This document shows, in pieces, positions 31,922 through 37,723 of a stretch of DNA of 41,254 nt. The notes beneath the pieces were generated by a model. The model made no database searches and had not been told where the DNA came from. It saw only the letters and a program-made list of their open reading frames with translations. How positions within the stretch are numbered: the stretch's first letter is position 1; every line of letters begins with the position of its first letter. This stretch comes from a virus: the IMG/VR virus record IMGVR_UViG_3300013006_000002, positions 1-41,254 of that record; one strand, written 5' to 3'. A program made the translations under genes and the position numbers.

Positions 31922-32393
31922 GAACTATGTCAACAGACTTGCGATTCCGTACATCACGCGTTCAGGGGTGGTTGACCTTAGATTCCGTTCCATGGATTTA
32001 TCGGAGCCGAAGTATATGGGGCTTACGGGTGCGACTACCCATCTCTATAACGTTGGTGCGTTCTTCAAAGCCTCCTCATATATATCTATCTGTGAGGGTG
32101 AAATCGACACGATTACACTCGATACTGCTTGTGGCATACCTGCGGTGGGTGTCCCAGGAGTCAACAACTGGAAGAAGCACTACACGCGTCTCCTTGCTGA
32201 CTTTGATAAAGTATTTCTCTTTGCTGACGGCGACAGTGCTGGCACTGACTTTGCTAAGCATCTTGCTAAAGAACTAGGCAACCTAGTCGTGGTACAGATG
32301 CCTGATGGTGACGATGTGAACAGCATGTATTTAAAATATGGTGTAGAATATTTCCAACAGAAGATTGGAAGTGTTGTAGATGTTGTTTCCTGA
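31758..32393 (+). CDS. DNA primase, TOPRIM catalytic half
   Basis: 211 residues. TOPRIM motifs are ICEGEIDTIT (Glu113) and FADGDSAG (Asp157, Asp159), which bind metal for primer synthesis. The N-terminal part (HEAEDYLAERGITLEQATRA, RLGVV) is the usual DnaG linker helix. A strong AAGGAG nine bases before the GTG supports independent initiation at 31758, even though the ORF overlaps the zinc-half ORF by 164 bases in the +1 frame. Confidence 0.85.
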   Translation: MKQSISQRESLTKAAKFYHSALHEAEDYLAERGITLEQATRARLGVVLEPLTGHENYVNRLAIPYITRSGVVDLRFRSMDLSEPKYMGLTGATTHLYNVGAFFKASSYISICEGEIDTITLDTACGIPAVGVPGVNNWKKHYTRLLADFDKVFLFADGDSAGTDFAKHLAKELGNLVVVQMPDGDDVNSMYLKYGVEYFQQKIGSVVDVVS

Positions 32394-32733
32394 TAAAGAT
32401 GGCGTAGTCAACTGCGAGACCGCAGATTGCGACTACAAGACCACCGACCTGTTTGACTTTCTAGACCATGTAGGCGTTGAGTTTACATGGGATGTAAGAG
32501 TTACACCTAAATACTCATTCGATTTATTTCAGTTCCTACAGGTTCTATCCGACATGATAGACCATGGTGACTTAGAAGAAGCCTACCAAGTGGTACAAGA
32601 TACAGCATTCCTTTTTGTCAACGCCTCTAGTGATGAACTAGATGACTTCATTGAGGAGTCAGTGGTGGCAGAAGAAGCAGACGCAGGAATTAAAAACATC
32701 GAGAGGATGCTAAGAGAGAATGGACAAGAATGA
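32380..32733 (+). CDS. Acidic protein, 117 aa
   Basis: Function unknown. The N-terminus has CETADC (residues 12-17) and the remainder is acidic and helical (FDLFQFLQVLSDMIDHGD, EESVVAEEADAGIK). It overlaps both neighbours by 14 bases. Position after primase suggests replication or regulation. Could be a DNA mimic or an interaction partner; no evidence beyond charge. Confidence 0.65.
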   Translation: MLFPDKDGVVNCETADCDYKTTDLFDFLDHVGVEFTWDVRVTPKYSFDLFQFLQVLSDMIDHGDLEEAYQVVQDTAFLFVNASSDELDDFIEESVVAEEADAGIKNIERMLRENGQE

Positions 32734-33085
32734 GATGGGTGCTGTAAAAGCAGTGCTGTACAATGGTTTTAACGTATCTGATAGAGACGACTATGAACCT
32801 TCTCAACTAGAGTTAGATGTCTGGACAGTATCTGATGAACTGAATACTCTCCTGTTATCTAAGCATCATGACTATGGTCCAACTAATATTTCATTAGCCC
32901 CTGGCGGTGCTATCAATGGTCTGCGTGTTCGTATGCATGACAAGATGGCTCGCATCAATCATCTGCTAGACAGCAATCGCCACGACACACCCGCACACGA
33001 ATCCCTCGAGGATTCCTTTAGAGATTTAGCAAACTATGCTATCATTTCCATACTCGTACTGAAAGGTAAATGGCCCACAGAATGA
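32720..33085 (+). CDS. Nmad1/DUF1599-like protein
   Basis: The 121-residue helical protein has LLSKHHDYGPTNIS, RMHDKMARINHLL and SLEDSFRDLANYAIISILVL, the conserved blocks of the nucleotide-modification-associated domain 1 family as I know it. The family has been linked by context to modified nucleotides and looks like an all-alpha NTP pyrophosphatase. Here no base-modifying enzyme is adjacent, so pool cleansing or dNTP metabolism is equally possible. Confidence 0.75.
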   Translation: MDKNEMGAVKAVLYNGFNVSDRDDYEPSQLELDVWTVSDELNTLLLSKHHDYGPTNISLAPGGAINGLRVRMHDKMARINHLLDSNRHDTPAHESLEDSFRDLANYAIISILVLKGKWPTE

Positions 33086-33378
33086 AAATTTTCGGACCCT
33101 ATAAAGGCAGCAAACAAAATGGTGGGAGACCAATCTATGTCTTCAAGCGTAAGAAAAAAGATGGCACTACCACTACTACTTCTAGCAATAAGGCTCGTGT
33201 GGATTATGAAAAAGCCACAGGAAAAACCCTACCAAAAGGTTCAGAAGTAGACCACAAAAATAACAAAGGTCGCGCAGGCGATGACCGTATTTCTAATCTT
33301 CGTGTGATTAGTAAGAAGAAGAATGTCGGTATTGAGAACAAGCGACGTGCTAAGAAAACGACAAAGAAGAAGCCATGA
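33082..33378 (+). CDS. HNH endonuclease
   Basis: 98 residues. The HNH core is EVDHKNNKGRAGDDRISNLR plus a downstream Asn (KKKNVGIENKRR): Asp57-His58 and Asn72 are visible. Both ends are very basic, fitting DNA binding. I prefer the ATG at 33082 (ATGA overlap with the previous stop) over an in-frame ATG 12 bases upstream. It may be a homing-type nuclease or may help packaging. Confidence 0.82.
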   Translation: MKIFGPYKGSKQNGGRPIYVFKRKKKDGTTTTTSSNKARVDYEKATGKTLPKGSEVDHKNNKGRAGDDRISNLRVISKKKNVGIENKRRAKKTTKKKP

Positions 33379-34115
33379 AAAACATAGTTTGTATATCCGA
33401 CTTGCAGGTTCCATATCACGATGTAGAAGCCACGAAGGCAGTGGCTAAGTTTATCCAATGGTATCAACCTGAGACAGTCGTCTCTTGTGGAGACGAGATG
33501 GATATGCAGACAATCAGTAAGTGGTCAAAGGGTACTGAACTAGAGTATGAACGCTCTATTGGTCGTGACCGTGACCTTACACGCAGTGTGCTGTATGACT
33601 TAACGATTGAGCACATGGTGCGCAGTAACCATACTGACCGCTTGTTTAACACTGTTGCTATGAGAGCGCCAGGACTTCTTGGCTTGCCTGAGTTGCAGTT
33701 AGAAAACTTTCTTGGTCTCGATGAACTCGAGATTAAATATCATACTGACCCATACGAACTAGCACCTGGCTGGTTGCTTATGCACGGCGATGAAGGAAAC
33801 GTACAGCCTACGGCTGGCGCTACTGCATTGGGCTTAGCGAAGCGCTCAGGCATGTCTGTAGTGTGTGGTCACACGCACCGCATGGGCTTGACACATCAGA
33901 CCCAGACATACCGTGGTGGTAAGCCTAAGACTATCTGGGGCATGGAACTTGGTAATCTTATGGATTACCGTAATGCAAAGTATATCAAGGCAGGGCTATT
34001 CACATGGCAACAAGGCTTTGGTATCTTGCACATCGATGGTAAGAATGTAACCCCGCAGATAGTACCTATCATCAATCAGTCATTCACTGTTGATGGGAAA
34101 ACTTTTAAGTGGTAG
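33375..34115 (+). CDS. Calcineurin-type metallophosphoesterase
   Basis: 246 residues with the full motif set: SDLQVPYH (Asp9, His15), CGDE (Asp40), SNHTD (Asn85, His86), MHGDE (His137, Asp139) and CGHTHRMG (His166, His168). It should bind two metal ions and cleave phosphodiesters or phosphomonoesters. The substrate is unknown; in phage replication modules these are thought to process DNA, RNA ends or nucleotides. Overlaps both neighbours. Confidence 0.87.
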   Translation: MKNIVCISDLQVPYHDVEATKAVAKFIQWYQPETVVSCGDEMDMQTISKWSKGTELEYERSIGRDRDLTRSVLYDLTIEHMVRSNHTDRLFNTVAMRAPGLLGLPELQLENFLGLDELEIKYHTDPYELAPGWLLMHGDEGNVQPTAGATALGLAKRSGMSVVCGHTHRMGLTHQTQTYRGGKPKTIWGMELGNLMDYRNAKYIKAGLFTWQQGFGILHIDGKNVTPQIVPIINQSFTVDGKTFKW

Positions 34116-34813
34116 TTACTGAAACCTATTCAGGCGTTGTTGGTGCTATAGCCTACGAGTATTCTCGTAAGTATCACATGTGTGATGCCGATGATATTCG
34201 TCAGGAACTATGGGTATGGTTTCTTGAGCATCCTAACAAGGTTAAGACATGGGAAGAGTTAGAAAGTAAGCAGTGTATCAAACTGATTGCTAGGTCTCTT
34301 CGTAATGCTGCTAAAGATTATTGTCAGAAGGAAAAGGCTCGTGCTGTAGGCTACAAGGTTGAAGATAACTATTACTATGACCGTGAGGTTGTGGAAGTAT
34401 TGCTACCAGCAGTGTTGCGTAAGGATAAGTCTGCACCTGCTATGACGGATTTAGGATTTACCAATAGCAAGAAAGTCGCCTCTGAGGGTGGTAACTGGTT
34501 TGCTATGATGGCTGACATTGAACGGGCATTGGTCCGTTTAACCCATGAACAGTTAAGTATTATCTATCTGCGCTTCGGTGATGGATGTGATAATGTTACC
34601 TTGGCTAAGGAATTGTCAGTGACTGAGGATGCTGCGCGTATGCGTGTCAATCGTGCAGTCAACAATCTACTTAACTTTCTTGGTGGGCAACGCCCACGTA
34701 AGGAACGGGACTACACAGAGGAGCAGGTCAATGAGCAAGATAATGAAGATAGACGAAGTGATGGAGACGTACCAGAAGTTACAAGTGAAGATGCAGGACA
34801 AGACTTGGACTGA
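34109..34813 (+). CDS. Sigma-factor-like regulator
   Basis: The 234-residue protein has a region-2-like helix set (DADDIRQELWVWFLEHP, CIKLIARSLRNAAKDYCQKE) and a region-4 helix-turn-helix (LTHEQLSIIYLRF, TLAKELSVTEDAARMRVNRA). This layout is that of small sigma-70-family proteins. The C-terminal 35 residues are acidic and overlap the next gene. It could direct RNA polymerase to late or leftward phage promoters. GTG start, 7-base overlap with the upstream gene. Confidence 0.75.
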   Translation: MVVTETYSGVVGAIAYEYSRKYHMCDADDIRQELWVWFLEHPNKVKTWEELESKQCIKLIARSLRNAAKDYCQKEKARAVGYKVEDNYYYDREVVEVLLPAVLRKDKSAPAMTDLGFTNSKKVASEGGNWFAMMADIERALVRLTHEQLSIIYLRFGDGCDNVTLAKELSVTEDAARMRVNRAVNNLLNFLGGQRPRKERDYTEEQVNEQDNEDRRSDGDVPEVTSEDAGQDLD

Positions 34814-35132
34814 TGCTCTCGCTGAGGACGATGTTAAACTTTTGCAAGATGTAGAGGTCATGTCTGGCAATCTCATTAGTCAGGTGTATATTTTTATTGA
34901 CTTGTTCCACCAATACATAGACCTTGTACAGAGTGCTGCCATCTTCTCTCCAGACTTCGTGGAGCCATCAGAAAATGACGCCAATGTCTATCCAACACAA
35001 ACTTCCGCTACCGCGGGTTCAAATCGTGCTGACCGCAGGGCGCAAGAGAAAAAGAAAAGTCCACTACCTCAGGGTAAAAAGTTACCGTTTGATGTGGCAA
35101 AAGAAAAAGGACACACACCAAATGATATGTGA
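34731..35132 (+). CDS. Hypothetical protein, 133 aa
   Basis: Function unknown. A helical N-terminal part (MKIDEVMETYQKLQVKMQ, LISQVYIFIDLFHQYIDLV), then a Ser/Thr/Ala linker (YPTQTSATAGS) and a basic tail (NRADRRAQEKKK, PFDVAKEKG). I use the ATG at 34731 after GAGGAGCAGG; it overlaps the sigma-like gene by 83 bases. The basic tail suggests nucleic acid or polymerase contact. Confidence 0.65.
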   Translation: MSKIMKIDEVMETYQKLQVKMQDKTWTDALAEDDVKLLQDVEVMSGNLISQVYIFIDLFHQYIDLVQSAAIFSPDFVEPSENDANVYPTQTSATAGSNRADRRAQEKKKSPLPQGKKLPFDVAKEKGHTPNDM

Positions 35133-35256
35133 TAAGTGTACCGCAGGTGGCAAGGCTAATCAGATGAAAGAAACTTATATTGCTATTGCGTTGCATGACC
35201 AATGCAAAGGATGCGAGTGCCAGCATAAGACTGGCGAAGGTTGGTACAAAAAGTAG
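35122..35256 (+). CDS. Zinc-ribbon microprotein, 44 aa
   Basis: Starts ICDKCTAGG and has CKGCECQHKTG: cysteines 3, 6, 28, 31 and 33 with His35 make a compact zinc site. Overlaps the previous gene by 11 bases. Similar tiny proteins are common near regulators in actinophages. Last rightward gene of the genome. Confidence 0.75.
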   Translation: MICDKCTAGGKANQMKETYIAIALHDQCKGCECQHKTGEGWYKK

Positions 35257-35262
35257 GCATAG

Positions 35263-35293
35263 AAAAACCCCCCACCCAATTACGGGTGAGGGG
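35263..35293 (-). terminator. Terminator of the leftward operon
   Basis: Read on the minus strand, CCCCTCACCC (35293-35284), loop GTAATT and GGGTGGGGGG (35277-35268) form a stem with one mismatch, followed by TTTTT. On the plus strand there is no T-run, so rightward transcription from the replication operon has no clear terminator here. Confidence 0.85.
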
Positions 35294-35295
35294 CT

Positions 35296-35310
35296 GTTAG
35301 GATTCCTAAC
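35296..35310. repeat. 15-bp palindrome, copy 1
   Basis: GTTAGGATTCCTAAC, two bases beyond the stop of the last leftward gene and two bases before the terminator stem. Member of a nine-copy family with 7-bp arms around a single A/T centre. Confidence 0.9.
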
Positions 35311-35312
35311 GG

Positions 35313-35453
35313 CTAGTAGTCTTGAACTATATTCGTAACACGCAATATATTCTGAGACTCTAACCTCAACAGGATATAGTCCATCATGCCCTCCACAGAT
35401 AATGGGTCTATACCTGAATCTAGTTCTTCGACACTGATGCTAAAGGTCGTCAT
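35313..35453 (-). CDS. Microprotein, 46 aa, end of leftward operon
   Basis: Acidic N-terminal part (TFSISVEELDSGIDPLS) and a helical C-terminal part (GMMDYILLRLESQNILRV). The ATG overlaps the end of the upstream gene by 14 bases; the stop lies two bases from palindrome copy 1. Function unknown. Coding status rests on operon spacing. Confidence 0.6.
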   Translation of the reverse strand: MTTFSISVEELDSGIDPLSVEGMMDYILLRLESQNILRVTNIVQDY

Positions 35454-35577
35454 ACATCTCCTCTAGCGTATCGTATACAGACTCGGAGCATGTGCAATCA
35501 TCGTCTGATTGCTCACAGTCGTCACAGTCTTGATTCTTTCCTAGTGCTATGTCATCTTCTAGGCGTGGTTCACCCAT
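35440..35577 (-). CDS. Acidic Cys-rich microprotein, 45 aa
   Basis: Contains CDDCEQSDDDCTC and an acidic tail (EEMYDDL). The start at 35577 follows GAAGGAC; a longer in-frame version would run back into the upstream gene. Four Cys in a strongly acidic chain could bind a metal or mimic nucleic acid. Function unknown. Confidence 0.65.
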   Translation of the reverse strand: MGEPRLEDDIALGKNQDCDDCEQSDDDCTCSESVYDTLEEMYDDL

Positions 35578-35713
35578 TGAAGTGTCCTTCCGATAGTAGC
35601 CCTTCAAAGAAGTCGATGACTTCATTTATCTTTGCTACTTCTTCAGGAGTTGCTTCGATACCAACAAGATTGCTAATGAACTTCTGCAAATCTTTATCTG
35701 TGTATCCTAGCAT
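35570..35713 (-). CDS. Helical microprotein, 47 aa
   Basis: DKDLQKFISNLVGIEATPEE and VAKINEVIDFFEGLLSEG suggest two amphipathic helices. The start overlaps the preceding stop (TAATG) and the stop overlaps the next start by 8 bases. Its TPEE motif also appears in the upstream gene (VATPEEIAEY), hinting at a shared fold. Unknown function. Confidence 0.65.
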   Translation of the reverse strand: MLGYTDKDLQKFISNLVGIEATPEEVAKINEVIDFFEGLLSEGHFNG

Positions 35714-35904
35714 TAGGCGACCTCAACCCATTCTTGAGTCACGCGTAGGAGATTATCATAATCCCCACTCATGGCTTCCTTCTGATATTCTGCAATCTCC
35801 TCAGGAGTTGCTACATCACGAAGTGCTCGATTGACTTGCGCTAAGATATTGAAGGCGTTGCCGTCATTACCGATTAGTTGTACTGTTACATTATATTTTG
35901 GCAT
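35713..35904 (-). CDS. Small conserved-type phage protein, 63 aa
   Basis: YNVTVQLIGNDGNAFNILAQ then VNRALRDVATPEEIAEYQ and SGDYDNLLRVTQEWV. I remember this VTVQLxGxDGNAF...SGDYDxLL pattern from many phage genomes. A beta-hairpin plus helices is likely; function unknown. Palindrome copy 2 lies 22 bases upstream of its ATG. Confidence 0.75.
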   Translation of the reverse strand: MPKYNVTVQLIGNDGNAFNILAQVNRALRDVATPEEIAEYQKEAMSGDYDNLLRVTQEWVEVA

Positions 35905-35925
35905 TTATTTTCTTTCTGTTCGGGT

Positions 35926-35940
35926 GTTAGGATTCCTAAC
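35926..35940. repeat. 15-bp palindrome, copy 2
   Basis: GTTAGGATTCCTAAC. Its end includes the TAG stop codon of the upstream 40-residue gene, and it lies 22 bp before the next start codon. Confidence 0.9.
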
Positions 35941-36058
35941 GGATTGCTAGGAATATGATTATACTAACTGCGCCTACAGTTGCAAGCGAAGTCCAAAGCA
36001 TGAGCATCAGTTGCTCTGATACACTTCCAACGAAGTGGTCATAGTCATCTTGGCTCAT
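35936..36058 (-). CDS. Single-TM microprotein, 40 aa
   Basis: A hydrophilic start (SQDDYDHFVGSVSEQ) then one membrane segment (MLMLWTSLATVGAVSIIIFL). ATG overlaps the WhiB stop (TAATG); its stop codon is part of palindrome copy 2. Could be an envelope-acting early protein. Function unknown. Confidence 0.65.
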   Translation of the reverse strand: MSQDDYDHFVGSVSEQLMLMLWTSLATVGAVSIIIFLAIR

Positions 36059-36375
36059 TATGCAACCCCGTTATAGGAATAAGTTAACTCCCATGATTTG
36101 GTTGTTATTCGTAGTGCTACTTGCATATCGTGCCTCTCGTGTCTATCTAAACCGCCCCATATCCCAGTCAATCCGTGATACTTGAGAGCGTAGGTTCTGC
36201 ACTCTACCAGTAACGGGCATGACTTACAAATAGTGCGAGCAGTGTTAGCCTCGTATGTATGAGACCAGTCTATGCGACCTGCCTTCTCTATTGGAAACCA
36301 CCACTCAGGGTCGTACTGTTCGTTAGAGCAGTCTCCACATGTAGAGAAGTTGGGATTATCGTTGCTGATTCTCAT
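36058..36375 (-). CDS. WhiB-family Fe-S transcription regulator
   Basis: 105 residues. An aromatic WWFP motif, cysteines 13 or 16, 50, 53 and 59 (TICKSCPLLVECRTYAL) and the GIWGGL turn are the hallmarks of WhiB-like proteins, which hold a 4Fe-4S cluster and contact the host's principal sigma factor. WhiB proteins are restricted to actinobacteria and their phages, which fixes the host group. Preceded by GGAGG. It probably redirects host or phage transcription. Confidence 0.9.
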   Translation of the reverse strand: MRISNDNPNFSTCGDCSNEQYDPEWWFPIEKAGRIDWSHTYEANTARTICKSCPLLVECRTYALKYHGLTGIWGGLDRHERHDMQVALRITTKSWELTYSYNGVA

Positions 36376-36527
36376 ACGCCTAGACCTCCGCTTGGGGCGT
36401 TAGGAACGCTAACGCCACCAAACTTAGCCCAAGCACACGAATTGCAATAGAAGTCTGCGTTGTCATGCTCAAGTACAAGGATTGCACCTAAGCATTTACA
36501 ACATAACGCTTCTTTATATTTATTCAT
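36372..36527 (-). CDS. Zinc-ribbon microprotein, 51 aa
   Basis: CCKC (residues 9-12) and CNSC (28-31) form a zinc ribbon, with a Gly/Pro-rich tail (GGVSVPNAPSGGLGV). The tail is encoded by palindrome copy 3, in the same frame as copy 6 in the amidoligase. The stop overlaps the WhiB start (ATGA) and the start overlaps the upstream gene by 8 bases. Confidence 0.7.
   Translation of the reverse strand: MNKYKEALCCKCLGAILVLEHDNADFYCNSCAWAKFGGVSVPNAPSGGLGV
36399..36413. repeat. 15-bp palindrome, copy 3 (degenerate)
   Basis: GTTAGGAACGCTAAC keeps the outer arms but differs at two inner positions. It lies inside the zinc-ribbon gene and 24 bp upstream of the WhiB start. Confidence 0.7.
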
Positions 36528-36708
36528 TATCTTCTTTCTCTAGCGGAAGTTGACCCGCTAGTTCATAATACTCCGTGGCTCGAAGCATTAGTTGTGCGTG
36601 TTTGGTTGTATCTCCCTGCAGTAATGCTGTCTGAGCATCGTGCAGGAATAGTTCGGCTCTCTTGCCGTAGTAGTAGGGCGTTGGTGGTACTGGCTTATGC
36701 TTCTTCAT
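36520..36708 (-). CDS. Helical small protein, 62 aa
   Basis: YYYGKRAELFLHDAQTALLQ and AQLMLRATEYYELAGQLP look like a two-helix TPR-like hairpin. The ATG overlaps the upstream gene by 14 bases. Function unknown; possibly a protein-binding partner within the operon. Confidence 0.7.
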   Translation of the reverse strand: MKKHKPVPPTPYYYGKRAELFLHDAQTALLQGDTTKHAQLMLRATEYYELAGQLPLEKEDNE

Positions 36709-36844
36709 GACTCTCCGATTCTATCACTGCCATGACAGCATTGACAACTTTCTCGAGTGTAGTTTCTCGCATATAGATTGGGTCTTGCTCGATAGAGTAA
36801 GTGAGACCAGCATTGACGATTGCTCGTGCTATATCCTCGCGCAT
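36695..36844 (-). CDS. Helical microprotein, 49 aa
   Basis: REDIARAIVNAGLTYSIEQD then TTLEKVVNAVMAVIESESH. The start overlaps the amidotransferase stop (TGATG) and the end overlaps the next gene. The tight coupling to the amidotransferase suggests a shared process. No domain recognised. Confidence 0.65.
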   Translation of the reverse strand: MREDIARAIVNAGLTYSIEQDPIYMRETTLEKVVNAVMAVIESESHEEA

Positions 36845-37689
36845 CACCAGTCCCACCCACCTTGTCTAGCCCACCATTTAGCATCGTCTTTGCTACCCTT
36901 GTAGCATAGGTCATCTGCCATGTAAGTGTCACATTGGTAGCATGAGCCACACTGTGGGCAATAGTCATCACCTAGACCACTAGCCCATAGTTGCTCCTCA
37001 TCTACCACGAGTTCGCATACCTTGCACTCATAGAATACGACTTCTTCATCGTGCTTGGTTAGGAATCCTAACGGTTGCTTTGAGTACCATTTATTATCTC
37101 CGCTGTAGGTGTAAGGCTTAGGCAGATAGCATGTGTCATTAGACCACCACACATTGGTGTCATCACGCCAGCCCTTCTCCTCATGGAATAGGTAGCACTG
37201 GAACCTTGCATCAGGATGCACTGTAAGTACGCAGACCTTAGACCCAGTAGTGAAGTCCTCGATGAGATTCTGTACCTGTGGATTATCTAGTGAGGCTACG
37301 CCACCGATAGCAGGTAGCAAGTCCTCTGCAAAGATACGCGTATCGCTACGAGTATCACCATTAGGTTCGATGATAGGCAGGATACCGTTATGTGCTAGGT
37401 AAGTGCGCTCATCTTTGCCAACTTTGAACGGGTGACAGTTGTCAACTGTGGTTGAGCCATGAGTGGCGAATCTAGCATGCCATAGGGCATATCCTTCGGG
37501 ATACTTGCCACGCATCTCGATGAAGCGGTTGATAGATGTATCGGCGTTCATAGTACGCTCGACATGGATACGCTTCTCACTAGGGATAACGATAGCAAAC
37601 CCGAATCCGTGTGGATTGTTGAGAGCAGAGTTTTCTAGCATCTCACGAGACGGAATTACATTGGGTGGAACTACGCATAACATACACAT
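36844..37689 (-). CDS. Class II glutamine amidotransferase with zinc ribbon
   Basis: 281 residues. The N-terminal Ntn-type domain begins MCMLCVV, with Cys2 as the likely nucleophile after Met removal; NNPHGFGFAIV (24-34), HARFATHGST...CHPF (71-87) and LAHNGI (98-103) are the GAT-II motifs that release ammonia from glutamine. The C-terminus (from about 220) has a zinc-binding-type cluster: Cys222, 225, 244, 247, 250, 253 and 262. The acceptor is unknown; with the adjacent amidoligase it should supply or transfer ammonia for amide bond formation. Palindrome copy 4 is inside the gene and copy 5 lies 17 bp upstream. Confidence 0.82.
   Translation of the reverse strand: MCMLCVVPPNVIPSREMLENSALNNPHGFGFAIVIPSEKRIHVERTMNADTSINRFIEMRGKYPEGYALWHARFATHGSTTVDNCHPFKVGKDERTYLAHNGILPIIEPNGDTRSDTRIFAEDLLPAIGGVASLDNPQVQNLIEDFTTGSKVCVLTVHPDARFQCYLFHEEKGWRDDTNVWWSNDTCYLPKPYTYSGDNKWYSKQPLGFLTKHDEEVVFYECKVCELVVDEEQLWASGLGDDYCPQCGSCYQCDTYMADDLCYKGSKDDAKWWARQGGWDW
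37058..37072. repeat. 15-bp palindrome, copy 4 (intragenic)
   Basis: GTTAGGAATCCTAAC inside the amidotransferase gene, where the minus strand codes for PLGFLT. The reading frame differs from copies 3 and 6. Confidence 0.92.
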
Positions 37690-37706
37690 TTGTGATTCTC
37701 TTTTCT

Positions 37707-37721
37707 GTTAGGAATCCTAAC
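37707..37721. repeat. 15-bp palindrome, copy 5
   Basis: GTTAGGAATCCTAAC in the 34-base gap between the amidoligase stop and the amidotransferase start, just before the purine-rich ribosome-binding region of the latter. Confidence 0.92.
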
Positions 37722-37723
37722 GA

